From the NCBI GenBank assembly GCA_030762935.1, contig CM060895.1, positions 73,453,001 to 73,517,000 of the forward strand: a stretch of 64,000 nt of DNA. The letters run 5' to 3'. The translations under genes and the position numbers were made by a program. This DNA comes from Hymenopus coronatus. Lineage: Eukaryota > Arthropoda > Insecta > Mantodea > Hymenopodidae. The notes under the pieces are model-generated. The model was not told the DNA's origin. It made no database searches and worked only from the letters and a program-made list of their open reading frames with translations. Of this stretch, positions 33,927 through 44,518 are shown in pieces (position 1 is the stretch's first letter; every line of letters begins with the position of its first letter).

Positions 33927-34432
33927 TGCGTACACTTTTCTGGGACGCTAGTTTTACGGGAAGCGAGGGCTGAGGGGGAAAAAGAGAGCAGCCTGTCTTT
34001 TAGCAGCGTTGTTAACCAATGCAAATGTCTTTCTCTGATGCCCTCAGCCATTATTGTGAATAGTTATCATGAACTAGCTGAATTATTAGCGAAACACAGC
34101 GCACATGTGTGTGCGTGAACTCTGGAATCTACAGACAGAGCGAAACTTTAGCATTTATGTCACTAGAAAGTACGGTGTATAGCGTGCTTTGTCTCAACGA
34201 CGTCGCTCTGTTCTGCTTCCGAAATTGCGCGAAACCTACCGAATATTCAGACCGGAGCAGAGCACCCAAGAAAAGGTGCGCTCAGGGTACTGCTAATGAT
34301 TCCCTAAGCTATGCCATAATTCTCGTATGTCACTCACTAAAGCTCTGGTGACAACCTTCTTCTTCTGCTTTTCATCTTACTCTCAGGAATTAGACGAATT
34401 TAAGTAGTCTGTTGTTTAATACTCGTATTAAA
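33927..34432. other. No assignable feature
   Basis: Less AT-rich than its surroundings. The 80-residue frame at 34109-34351 has no recognisable domain. Confidence 0.35.
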
Positions 34433-34442
34433 CCATGCTTTA

Positions 34443-34672
34443 GACCACTCGCCTCTCGCCTAGACGGCCGGGGTTCGATCCCAAGCGACCGCATGTGAGA
34501 TTTTTAGTGGACAAAGCGGCGCTGGGCGGGTTTTCTCCGGGTACTCCAGTTTCCCCCGCCATCGCATTCCACCGGGGCTCTATAATCATTCGTGTATCAT
34601 CAGTGTCACCGCCTGCAGTGCCATAAGTAGTTAAAGTGGGCGCTAAACACTACAAAAAAAAAAAAAAATAAG
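34443..34672 (+). repeat. SINE L insertion with 10-bp target duplication
   Basis: tRNA-Leu-like head, 5'-truncated: GACCACTCGCCTCTCGCC, GGGGTTCGATCCC (B box). Body: GCGGGTTTTCTCCGGGTAC, CCCGCCATCGCATTCCACC. A 15-A tail follows. CCATGCTTTA occurs on both sides (34433-34442 and 34673-34682), the mark of LINE-driven insertion. Confidence 0.85.
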
Positions 34673-34682
34673 CCATGCTTTA

Positions 34683-35814
34683 TGTGGCGTATCCAAATTT
34701 CCTTTGCCAGTTAGATCATGTTTCATTGCCTTCTTGATTAATCTATTATCTGAATACAATCAATACAATGTTTCCATTTTATTTTACAATAATCTATCCT
34801 TAATAATTAAATGACTTAATAATTTCATTTCTAATTTCAACACTATTGCTTCATCTTATGTACCCCATATACTTCACGCTTTATTTATTTATTTTCTTTC
34901 CTTCCTTCTTTCTTCCATGATTCGGGATTATAACATAAGAACCATTATTTTTGGAAACTTTTGTGTTTCTTTTCTAGTTTTATACTTCACTCAATGTTTT
35001 GGAATTTATTGACTTTCATCCGAATGTTTTTGTCAAGTTTGAACTATTATCATATCTCAGAATTGAGGTAAAAATTAGGTATTTTAGGATTAGGACACCG
35101 ACATAAGGGGATTCCGCACCGAACCAAGGCGGTTATTGTACCTATGCCTCACGAGGGGGCGACCACGGAAGGTGAGCTGAGTTGTAGAATATTACCTAGT
35201 TTTCCTCAGAAGACAATACATAGAGTAGATATTAAATTATTCTTAGATTGTATGGTGTTGATAAAAAAGGAATTTTTACAAACTTTCATAATTTAATAAT
35301 ATATGATTTTGTGATATTTTGTACAATTGTAACAGTTTAATTCTTCCCGCTGGTCTTGGTTTAATTCGTTAGATTTCTCAATAGAATATCAGCCATTGTA
35401 ACTGAATATACTTGAAAGTAAAACTCTTACCTTTGTTTTAATTACAGAAGTTAAGGTTTCTGGGTAATAATATTAAACATTCTCTTACAATTCCCTATAG
35501 TGTATTAAATAGGTTGTTTCCCCAATTTCGCCCAGCCGAAACATACCCCGGAATAGCATTCACGACCCTCGCGAAGCCGTTGGCTTAATTTGCAGCCATG
35601 GCTGCTCTTCCATTGTCTGGTCCTTTCTGGTCCACGGCAGCCCAGCTCATGGAGGATAGTTCCAACTTGGTCGCGACTGCAGCCGAAGAATGACTTGTAT
35701 CTGATGATAATGAAACTGCCACGTCGTTATTAGCTGATGCCATATCCTTTGACGTCATTCATTGTTTGCTAGCTGTAGAATAGTAGGAAGGAGTGAAACA
35801 GGTACAGAGAGAGG
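34683..35814. other. No gene supported
   Basis: AT-rich to about 35500, then more GC-rich around a small frame at 35598-35783. No repeat family recognised. Confidence 0.35.
35598..35783 (+). CDS. Doubtful small frame, one internal stop
   Basis: From an ATG in a fair context (GCAGCCATGG) the frame reads MAALPLSGPFWSTAAQLMED, on to a TGA at 35691, then continues in the same frame with LVSDDNETATSLLADAISF to a TAG at 35781. An in-frame TAA sits just upstream of the ATG. There is no domain I recognise and no second copy in the window. It could be a decayed exon or chance. Confidence 0.15.
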
Positions 35815-36300
35815 CACAAGGTGAGAGGATACACCGGACGTCCGGAAACAGGAGCGACAACACAGAAATTACAAGATCATTACAGTTTCCAGATTGAAAC
35901 ACTCCGAAAATCGGACGGCACAACGAGGCCCTCGCCCTACAGAGGGTACAATGCCCCGCTAGGAACAGTCGTCATTCCATCAACCAGCCGAAGTCGGGGT
36001 AGGGATAGAGTCAAAATGAGAATATATTTTCCCTGGCACGCCGCACCGAGCACCATCGCCGATACTTCTAAAGTTGAAAGAAGCCAACGGGATAATAGAT
36101 GAATGAAATGACAATGTAGACGGGTATGGAGGGACAGGAAATTCGGAGGATAAAAGAAAACTGACCAGTATTCGCCTGGTGATCCGGGGAACCCCGGAAA
36201 AAGCCCATGAATCAGATAGTTTGGGCATGGCAATCGAACCTATGATCTCCCGAATACACAGACAAAACCACCTAAGCCGTCCAGCAGGTATGGGCATAAA
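35815..36300 (-). repeat. SINE F, tRNA-derived
   Basis: On the minus strand: CTGCTGGACGGCTTAGGTGG, CATAGGTTCGATTGCCATGC (B box), GTTCCCCGGATCACCAGGCG, then a long body to about 35930. The head-proximal body resembles the SINEs at 53965 and 13395. The minus-strand frames of 98 and 105 residues are translations of it. Confidence 0.55.
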
Positions 36301-36454
36301 AATAATCTGATCTAGCTGTATGATATTTACGCATCATGCATGCATGGAAATCTCCAAAACGCTAATTTCAGAGTAGGTATTTGTATTCCAGTTTTATATG
36401 ATACGTATACACGTATGTAGTAGTTAATAAGGTGCATTTCGCAAAAAAGGAAGG

Positions 36455-37166
36455 ATTTTTACTTTCTTCATGACGTATATACAATGAATAAAAACAATTT
36501 TTTTTTAAAAACTGTGTGTATGTGTGTGTGTGTGTGTGTATGTGGGCAGCATAGCTCAAAAACGAAAAAGTGGTTAAATGCCAAACTTGGTATTTAAGTT
36601 GGGATGCGACATAAAGATTTTCAACTAAGTTCCCCCACCTAACTACCCTTTACATGGAAATTTTCCCTCAAAAATAGTTCTAATGATTTTAATTAAAATA
36701 ACGTATATTAAATATATTTATATGAAATTTATATCCTGAATTTCAGAAGTTATTCCTAAGAAATTCAGGATGTAAATTTTATTCGTCATGTACATATATT
36801 TGATATGCGGTATTTTAATTAAAATCATTCTTAGGAATAAACCCTGAAATTCTCTTCGTTTTGAATGATTTTTTGCATGGCTGATAAACTATAAGAAATG
36901 GATAAAAACTTTCTAAAAATGTAGATCTCGTCAAGACATACAATTTATGCTTTATGCAACTTTTTTGTGAAGCTGGCACTTTCTGAGGTATTCCTTGCTA
37001 TTGGTCTCAATGTTGCAATACTTGAATTTTTCTCGAACGGAAAGTTGTCATTCGTTTCACATCTCTCTTTTTTAACCCCTGATCATGCACATAGAACCGA
37101 ATGCTAATTGTTTCACAAAGTGGCCATCTTTTAAATGATTTGACTGTCGCTTTAGGCTTTAGACGG

Positions 37167-37175
<9 letters not shown>
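36455..37175 (-). repeat. Family A copy with an internal inverted piece
   Basis: Begins TTTACTTTCTTCATGACG and has a (TG)n tract at 36511-36539. Around 36742-36835 about 90 bp are in the opposite orientation to the rest of the copy. It ends in the CGCTTTAGGC region and runs into an (AT)n tract; the family start is missing. Confidence 0.8.

Positions 37176-37201
<26 letters not shown>
37170..37201. repeat. (AT)n microsatellite
   Basis: An uninterrupted TA dinucleotide run of about 30 bp at the end of the family A copy. Confidence 0.9.
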
Positions 37202-37205
<4 letters not shown>

Positions 37206-37849
37206 AACACATACAGAACCAAAGTCCTTATATTCTCGGTCACGAGTGTAGTTTTAAATGCCATGTGACTAGGAGACGCTTTAATTGCGCGAAACTTCCT
37301 TCAATAGGAAGGTAGTTCGACGTATAAGGATTGAAATTTCGCAAAAGAGTCAGTTGGCGACGGAACTTAGAAGGTGTCTGCGTCTCCAAGTATTTTGAAT
37401 GTCGTATGTTGCGGACGACGGGAATGTTCATAATGTTGTTTAGCAAAGGTGTGATTGTCTAAAATGGTAAAGACGTGTTTCTGCATAGCTCTGAAATCTA
37501 TGTTGTAGGTCCTCGAAGATTATAAATAGTAATACTTAGCATGTAACACAGAGGTATGTATTATGTTGGGAAGACAAAGGGAACAAAGGAAAGTGTTTAG
37601 ATTTCAAGTAGCTGTGAGTGTTCTCATTTACTCAATATATTTCCCGTCATAAAGCCTACCCCGAAAGAGTCAATTAAGTACTCACTGAACCTAAGACTAC
37701 GAGCAGCCGAGGGATCATCGACCCAACGGCCAGATGCAGAGCCAGAAGCAGGAACGAGTGTTCCGTGGGCGGGTGTAAATCGCCACGGCACCTATCCGTT
37801 TTTCTTGCGAATTTACTCGTGCGATATAATAGATATGGTCATGTGCAAG
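37202..37849. other. No assignable feature
   Basis: A 68-residue minus frame (37240-37446) reads plausibly as protein (SKFRRQLTLLRNFNPYTSNY) but matches nothing I know. It might belong to a LINE. Confidence 0.3.
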
Positions 37850-38060
37850 CATGTCCCTTCCTGGTCACCCACCCAGGAAGGGAGCGGGACTGATGCTGCT
37901 TAACTTGGCCAGCCGCTTGCGGGAAAGCAGTGCCAGCTAGCTAGAGAACGGAAAGGATTGAGGTAATAGGTGGGGGTAGGCCAGTTGTGCGGCTGGTCGG
38001 TGAACGACTCGGTGGTCACCCAACCGAGTCGTAACCGGGCCCGATGCTGCTTAACTTGGC
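37850..38060 (-). ncRNA. Two 5S-rRNA-like hairpin blocks in a LINE 3' region
   Basis: Read on the minus strand, 38059-38005 and 37910-37853 each contain CCAAGTTAAGCAGCATC, a CCCG/GGTT block and GGGTGACC. This is the order of the internal promoter region of 5S rRNA (box A to box C). In each block the GGGTGACC loop is enclosed by a stem: CGACTCGGT with ACCGAGTCG in one, CCTTCCTGG with AGGAAGG in the other. They are not 5S genes: flanks and the 5' half are missing. They follow the end of the LINE at 38061-38765, so they probably belong to its 3' UTR. Confidence 0.55.
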
Positions 38061-38765
38061 GGGTTTAGAGTATTCTGAAAGGAGAAACGGCCGAAACTAC
38101 CATCCCAGCCGTCCTTGGGAAGCCGGTAGCTGAAGCTTCTGGGCAGCGTGTGGTCATAGCGACCGAGAGTGTTCACCAGGGGATTGGGGTGAAGAGCAAG
38201 TTTAGTGTACATTGTGCGAGCTCTTTCTCGCACAACGTCTACTATGTAGAGAATTCCGGAGTGGGAATGGATTATGTGGGACGGGAATCTACGGTCTGTG
38301 CCGTATATCATCCTCAGTGTCCTGTTCTGCAATCTGCGGATGGTGGAATTAGCCACCGAACCCCAGACTATACAGCATCAGTGGCGGGATGACTGCACGA
38401 TACAACCGTAGTTTTAGGTGTGAGCGGAAGATGGGATACAACTGCCGAAGGGCAGCGTGCCCCATCCTGACCTTCTCCCTGACATGTGGAGTGAATGTAA
38501 GGTCAAGGAGGACTCCGAAGTATTTGGCCAGGGGATCTGCCTCCGCCGCAACCTTAGGGACCTCTCCGGCCGCCAGCGACGGACTTTAGCCAGCAGGAAA
38601 GCGGAGGTCTGCGGTCTGATGGCCATCCGCCACTTCTCACTCCATCTGACGATGGCCTGGAGCTGTCTCTGTAGCGGGTAGTAGTAGAAGCGGGCGTTCT
38701 TGTTACGTGCCATTATGAGGACATCGTCGGCATACTGACACCAAATAGTACCGGGTTCTGCAAGA
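38061..38765 (-). pseudogene. jockey-like LINE reverse transcriptase, C-terminal part
   Basis: The minus strand encodes WCQYADDVLIMARNKNARF with the RT catalytic Asp pair, then LQRQLQAIVRWSEKWRMAI. A shift of frame brings PWSKYFGVLL-like and LTLHSLHMSGRRSGWGTLPF blocks. The downstream frame (38356-38051) has IRRLQNRTLRMIYGTDRRFP and GILYIVDVVRERARTMYTKL. This YADD, then Q-L..W..KW, then LQNR..R...G order is standard for jockey-type elements. GC content is clearly higher than in LINE-1w and LINE-2w, so this is a third, distinct LINE lineage. Frameshifts make it inactive. Confidence 0.8.
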
Positions 38766-38821
38766 TACAGAGAAACACTACCAGTCTATAATGATTCACA
38801 CACTCACGCAACATGCATGTT

Positions 38822-39000
38822 TTCCGCCAAAACCTCGTGTGTTCCCGTATTTCCCTTCTACTTTTAAGGGAAAAAGTAATCCATTTCTGCTAATGTTTAT
38901 CTCTATTAGCATGATATAAATAGAAAGCAATACGTTGTACGAATAGTTTGTGTGTAAAACAATAGAGAAAGTCATATGAATTGAGCACATCAGATTTTTT
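38822..39000 (-). repeat. Family A, 5'-end fragment
   Basis: TTCCCGTATTTCCCTTCTAC to GAGCACATCAGATTTTTTTT. Everything on the palindrome side is missing. Confidence 0.75.
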
Positions 39001-39828
39001 TTTTGTTCTGCTTTCCTTTTTATTTGAAACAACAAAGATGCAAGTACAAGATAAACCGCAGTTACAATGCGAGATCTATATTCTAAACTGCAGAACACAC
39101 ACTCTGTTCAAACAATCTTTCTGGGGCTGATGCCAGCTTTTCCCTGTTGGGATGGAGGAAAAGGGAGAGTTGTGCCTAACTTTAAAGTTAGTTAATCGGC
39201 TTGTGTTGGAATTGGTTGTAGGCGGTGGGGAAACTTTCGTTCTCATGGTGGATTTTGCACTCAAGTACTGTGTTTTCATATTACCGCTGAGGACAGGTGG
39301 GAATGAAGTTGTAACCATCCATTCTAGGCGATGGAAGGGCGAGAGTTGTTAGGGCTCCTAAAAGTACAAACGTGACTTTGAAACACATATGGGATTTATT
39401 GGCCTAGTGAAATTAGTAATATTTAAACATATTATAGCGACGCTTTCTAATATACGTGATTGGGTTGATTGATTGATTGATTGTTATATAAGGGAATAAA
39501 TGATAGACCTTATCCCCACTCCTGCCTGGAGTCACTGTGATTTATTGCGCAGCATTAATAGAGTTCATCAAATTTTCGAATGAATTTAATGAAAATCTTA
39601 TAACCCTACATTCAATAAGTCTCCGAAATCATTTATTTTCTCTTTAATGTAGATATACGAAAGTAAAACATATTTTACCTTTAAGAGTTGGTAACGTCCA
39701 TGACGACACTTCATTTCAATTTTCATACTAATAATGATTGTTGTCTTTGCTAGGCTTTTTGTTATGCATACATGTTCGTTTATCGCATTTCATAATGTCG
39801 GCAATGGGGCACGTTCAGTTATAAAGTT
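39001..39828. other. No assignable feature
   Basis: Overlapping open frames on both strands at 39076-39352 (80 and 66 residues) carry no recognisable domain. Confidence 0.35.
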
Positions 39829-40697
39829 GTTTTACTTTCTCTACACGTTCTATTTGCATGATGTATAGAGAATGTATTGTAATGCACCCAAAAATTCCAT
39901 ACCGAGATTTCACCGGAAATACATGTTTTGGGTCCCCCTGAATCCAAAAAAAGCATTTCTAGAAAAAAGTATGTGTATTTGTGTGTGCGTCGTGTGTGTC
40001 TGTGGACAGCATAGCTCAAAAACGAAAATACCGTTAAATACCAGACTTGGTATTTAAGTTTGTTATCTTGCAAGGATGTGACACGAAGATTTTCAAGAAA
40101 AGCCCCCCCCCCACCCCAACTACCTTTTGCATAGAACTTTTTTCGAAAATCTTGATTTTCTCAAAAATGGCTCTAACGATTTTGATTAAAATATCATATA
40201 TTAAAACATATTTACATGACAAATGAAATGCATATCTTAAATTTTCTGGGAATAGCCTCTGAAGACTACTTTATTCTGGATGAATTTTACGGAATTTTGC
40301 ATAACTACTAAACCGTAAGAGAAGAGATGGACAAAAACTTACCACACAAAAAATGTAGAGCACATTAAAACACACAAGTTATGTTATATATATTTTTTTT
40401 CGTGGAGTTGATCGTTTTTTAGATATTTCTTGTTTTTGGTTGTTGCAGTAAAAGACTTACACTTTGCTCATACAAACAACTCCTGTTCATACAAACAAAG
40501 GAACTTCAGTCGCATGGCAACCAACTTTTGACTATCACTTTCATCTATGATACTCCCTTATTTCGCTTCTGCTTAGAAGGAAGCATGTAATAAGTCTATT
40601 TCTGCTAATTATTTCTCGATTAGCATGAAGTGAATAGAAGCATTAACTTGTTGCAGAGGTGTAGAGAAAGTCATGTGAATGGAACACACCAGATTTT
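39829..40697 (-). repeat. Family A, full-length copy
   Basis: Begins TTTTACTTTCTCTACACG; the palindrome is disturbed (TTCTATTTGCATGATG). Tract GTGTGCGTCGTGTGTGTCTG. Ends GGAACACACCAGATTTTTTA. Frames of 84 and 61 residues are repeat translations. Confidence 0.88.
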
Positions 40698-40922
40698 TTA
40701 TAGCCTCCTTTAACTTGTATGGTAATATCGGGGGCTTTGACTTGAGAAACAATTGTTGGTGTTTATGTTGCTGAACTGTAGGATTCTTAACGTTGTTTTT
40801 CGCTTTTATACTCTCACATTCATACTTCCAGACTCTGTGGGGGATAAGCCAGCCGGGAATCGAACCCGGGACCTCTGGATCAGATGCGAGAACGCTGACC
40901 ACCCGACCGCAGAGGCAGTCTA
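40698..40922 (-). repeat. SINE D, tRNA-derived
   Basis: Minus strand: CTGCCTCTGCGGTCGGGTGG (A box), GAGGTCCCGGGTTCGATTCC (B box), then CCCCCACAGAGTCTGGAAG and CAAAGCCCCCGATATTACC in the body. The 97-residue minus frame beginning MVSVLASDPEVPGSIPG is a translation of the tRNA-like head. A decayed sister copy is at 46743-46972. Confidence 0.75.
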
Positions 40923-41029
40923 TACATTAGTTTTGTTAAACAAATCTCCCTTAGAGACTTTGATAATGATGGAAGAAGCTTATTGTGAAGCAGCGATGAA
41001 GAAATCTCAGGTGTATGAATGGTAACGTA

Positions 41030-41440
41030 TAAAAACAAGGTGGTAGAGCATTATGGAAGCATATCTATGAGTTGAATCTTGATGTCTTGAACAGATGTCG
41101 AAACATTGGAATGTAGCCATTATATGTCCTATACACAAGAAGTAATAATTATAGATGAATCTCACTTTTAATGTCAGCTACAAAATGCTTACGAATATTT
41201 TATCCAAACACATTGAACCATATATTGAATTAATACTTGGCGAAAACCAGTATGATTTGCGTAGAGGAAGATCTACGACTGACCCGGTTTCTTTAATTAT
41301 GATTTTAGAGAAGTTCTACGAATTCAGCTTACCATTTATCATTTGTACATCGATTTTAAGCAGGTATTCGATACAATCAACAGAAATTATATATTTGTTG
41401 CAATGGTGGAATTTATAATCCCCAATTAATTAATTTCTTT
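41030..41440 (+). pseudogene. LINE reverse-transcriptase fragment
   Basis: Encodes, with two or three frameshifts, an RT N-terminal part: ALWKHIYELNLDVLN (as -HYGSISMS- in the neighbouring frame), EQMSKHWNVAIICPIHKK, then, in frame 41155-41418, LTFNVSYKMLTNILSKHIEP and GENQYDLRRGRSTTDPVSL, then YIDFKQVFDTINRNYIF with the first catalytic Asp. In intact relatives NNYRGISLLNVSYK joins these parts; it is damaged here. The motif order is that of endonuclease-RT elements other than LINE-1w and LINE-2w. No YADD block follows: family A begins at 41455. Confidence 0.75.
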
Positions 41441-41454
41441 TAATAAATTAATTA

Positions 41455-41682
41455 ATTACAATTGTTTCACATAGAGACCGGCTTTTAAATGATTAGACTA
41501 TCGCTTTAGCATAATGTATTCCCTTATTTTCCTTCTACTTACAAAGAAATAAGTATTAAGACCAATGCTGGTAATGCTTATCTTAATTAGCATGATGTAG
41601 GAGAAAAAAAAACTCTTTTGTATGAAATCCTGTTTGTGGAACAGCTGGAAAAAGTCATGAGAATGGAACACAACAGTTAAAT
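41455..41682 (-). repeat. Family A, 5'-end fragment
   Basis: TTGTTTCACATAGAGACCGG to AATGGAACACAACAGTTAAA. It joins the RT fragment at an AATTAATTAATT run. Confidence 0.75.
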
Positions 41683-41689
41683 TCTACTT

Positions 41690-41860
41690 CTACCCCGCAT
41701 GGTCCTTCCTATCGACAACACTTCCCTTTGGAACAATGGTATTTAACTCGTTTACCTTTTGTTGTCGTTGGTTTTTTATGTTTCCTTAATATTGTTAATT
41801 AGATCACACACACACACATACACATTCACACTGACATCCATACTTCCAAACTGTGTTAAA
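41690..41860 (-). repeat. Possible decayed SINE D
   Basis: CACACACACATACACATTCA and CATACTTCCAAACTGTGTT resemble the body of SINE D (CATACTTCCAGACTCTGTGG at 40826). The head is not recognisable. Confidence 0.3.
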
Positions 41861-42096
41861 AATTTTCACTTACTAGAGTTTGTCAATTCCTGGCAATGCA
41901 AAGAAACGTAAGTAATCAACACAGTAATCAGATTTTAAAAGATTTGACTATCATTTTAGCCTAGTGTATCCCATTAATTCAATTTTACTTACAAGAAAGC
42001 ATTTCTGCTAATGTTTATCTCTATTAATATGAAAGGCATAAGCCTTTTAGCAATACCTTGTTTCAGACATGTAGAGAAAGTTATGTGAATCGAACA
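41858..42096 (-). repeat. Family A, 5'-end fragment
   Basis: CTAGAGTTTGTCAATTCCTG to CGAACACATCAGATTTTTAA. Confidence 0.78.
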
Positions 42097-42710
42097 CATC
42101 AGATTTTTAAATTTATGCTTCAGGGCTTTGCTGATAATCACTGCTCTAGTATTGTAACAAAGCTGGTATTTGCGAAACAAAGAACTAGGCATTTCTTGGA
42201 ATAAAGGACAGATTTGCATAATATTGGAAAAGGAGTTTGATTGGTTGCGGTTAGTCACAATGTAAAATAGGAAGTTATATGTTACGCGCTTAGTTTGTTT
42301 ATTCTCATTTGCATAGAGCCGAGATAACAAAGCAGGGGATGCGCAACATAACCTCTACAGTTGGGTTTGTGAGATAAATGAATGGGGAGTGATGACGTTA
42401 TTATGATTGGTGGTCATTTCATATTCTAGCGCTGTGTTTGCTGTTCTGATGTTCTAGTCCATGGAAAATGGCAGCAAAAGGCAACTTCAGCAAAACAAGA
42501 TTATAATGCAGACTTATATCTCTGAACTGAATCATCTACACTTCGTTAGTCACCTTATAGCCTGTAATTCAAATAAATAGCTACATTTCAACCGGTATGC
42601 ATTATTGTGAACGTCTTTTGTTAGCTCAATTTATAGGCGTTACATGAAAGAACACGATTTGCTAAATTCACTTGTGCGTCTCTGCTCACTGTTCTAAAAG
42701 TATTTTTCAA
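42097..42710. other. No assignable feature
   Basis: The open part of the 113-residue minus frame (42330-41989) covers non-repeat sequence and then family A; no domain is recognisable. Confidence 0.4.
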
Positions 42711-42918
42711 AAGTTAATTTTAATTTCTCTACACGTATGTATATAGTATATAGAGAAGATATTGTATTCCACCTAAAAATTCGATACCGGGATTGCACCG
42801 GAAATAAATGTTTTGGGACCCCCTGAATCCAAAAAAATTAGAAAAACGTCGGTGTGTGTATGTGTCTGTGGCAGCATACCTCAAAAACAAAAAGTTCTTT
42901 AAATACCAAACTTGATAT
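42711..42918 (-). repeat. Family A, palindrome-side part of a split copy
   Basis: Starts TTTTAATTTCTCTACACG, tract GGTGTGTGTATGTGTCTGTG, and breaks off at ACCAAACTTGATATT. The copy resumes at 43381. Confidence 0.82.
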
Positions 42919-43380
42919 TGTCACGACTACCGTTATAAACTTCAAGAAACTCTCGCTTGGCTATGAGAGGATGAATTAGGTAAAATATACTTTTCACTAC
43001 AGTTAGGCGTGCATATGGAAACGCAGCTCTATTCAATATTTTACAACAGGGAAAATAGCCTACATAATCTAGTAAAAAGACGTGGATGGGTTAACTGAAC
43101 TACTAATTTAAAGACAAACCCTTCTTAATTAAAAACATTTGTATTTGTTACCTTGTATATAACACATGCCACCATCTTGGCGTGGGATCAAGCTTGGCGT
43201 CCTAGAGGAGCTAACGCTCCCTCTTTACCACTATTCCATCCTAAGTGCACAATGTAAAAGAGAATGACGCTACTCTACTATGGTTTTTATGAATAACAAA
43301 GTTGGCAATGTCGCCAACATATGAAACATATATTCCCAGTATTACCACATTCTGTGCACACAGCCAGAATGTGACGTCAT
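42919..43380. mobile_element. ~460-bp insertion splitting family A
   Basis: It begins GTCACGACTACCG and ends CCAGAATGTGAC-GTCA, i.e. with a short inverted GTCAC/GTGAC pair or, counting one base more, TG...CA ends. Length, TG/CA ends and GTCACGAC start recall Ty3/gypsy solo LTRs. I see no AATAAA in the expected place and no exact target duplication. The 70-residue minus frame at 43241-43453 crosses the boundary and is spurious. Confidence 0.5.
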
Positions 43381-43951
43381 TTAAGTTCAGTATCTTCCAA
43401 GCATACAACACGAAGATTATCAAGAAAGTCTCCCACGCCCAACTAGGGAACATTTTTTAATAAAATTTGAAAAGTTTGCTTTTCACAAAAATTGCTCCAC
43501 CGATTTGATTGATATATAAGATGTTTACATGGAAAATAGAATGTATATCTTGCATTTTCTGGGAGTAGCCTCTAAAGACTCTCTATTCTGGATGGTTTTT
43601 TATGAGTTTTGCATAACTAGTAAAATAGAGACAGAGATAAGAGATAGACAAAACTTACTCTACCAAAAATGTAGATCTCGTTAAAACACACAGTTTATGC
43701 CATATACATTTTTTTTCCGTGGAGTCTCAATGGAACGGATTCAATCCCATAGCAACCATATTTTAAAACATTTGACTGTCGGTTTAGACTAGTGTATTCC
43801 CTTATTTCCCTTCTACTTAAAGGAACTATAAGACCGTTTCTACTAATAATTGTCTGGATTAGCATGGAAAAGATAGAATAATAACCATAGTAACATAATT
43901 TGTTACAGAGATGTAGAGAAAATCATGTGAATGGAACACATCAGAATTTTC
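43381..43951 (-). repeat. Family A, second part of the split copy
   Basis: Resumes at TTTAAGTTCAGTATCTTCCA, in exact continuation of the family, and ends GGAACACATCAGAATTTTC. Confidence 0.82.
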
Positions 43952-43989
43952 TTTCTGCTTCATGTTAGTATTTTCTTTTGCACAAACTA

Positions 43990-44428
43990 TTTCCGATGGC
44001 TCTGTAGGTCAGTCGGTAGAGCACCTGCCTCCTATACAGGTATCCCTGGTTCTATGGGAAATTTTATCTAGCCAAGATTATTCCCTATCCCCCCCCCAGA
44101 GTGTGAAAGAGTATGACCTTTCCTCTCCTTCTTTACTTGCTTGTTTCTTTATTTCTGTTTACCCTCCTCGTATGTAGGACTTACACCCTCTAAAACTGTG
44201 CCTGGGGTCAGATGTCTGTTGAGTAAAGGGCCTGGATCAGAGAGCGTAGCCAGGATGGGTGATCAGCCCAATGCCAGGTGTATGTGATCTAATGAATGAA
44301 ATCACAAAAAAAAAAAAAAAAAAAAAAAAAAAGGAAGCCCAATGACACCAGTACACTAGTTACCACTATCGCCGATAAGCAATATGTTTCAAAGAGAAAT
44401 GCAGCCGATATGACCAAGTAGCTAATGG
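43990..44428 (+). repeat. SINE C, with an internal A-run
   Basis: Head: GGCTCTGTAGGTCAGTCGG (A box), TATCCCTGGTTCTATGGG (weak B box). Body: TCTAGCCAAGATTATTCCCT, a 26-A run (44307-44332), then GATAAGCAATATGTTTCAAA and AATGCAGCCGATATGACCA, which match the end of the copy at 29036. The 71-residue plus frame is a translation of it. Confidence 0.65.
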
Positions 44429-44434
44429 AACAAA

Positions 44435-44518
44435 ACAAATTTGATTCGTTCCATTCACTTCACTTTCTCTAGCTACTCTGCAACAGATTATTCTTATAAA
44501 AGCTGGATTTTTTATATA
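44435..44518 (+). repeat. Family A, 5'-terminal fragment
   Basis: TTGATTCGTTCCATTCACTT to AGCTGGATTTTTTATATACC; only the first ~85 bp. Confidence 0.7.

Noticed and set aside
37850..38060. 5S rRNA gene
   Set aside because: Only the box A to box C part is similar; the 5' half, terminal stem and Pol III terminator are missing, and it occurs twice after a LINE.
40609..40902. 97-residue minus frame starting MVSVLASDPEVPGSIPG
   Set aside because: This peptide is the well-known translation of a tRNA-like SINE head and not a protein.
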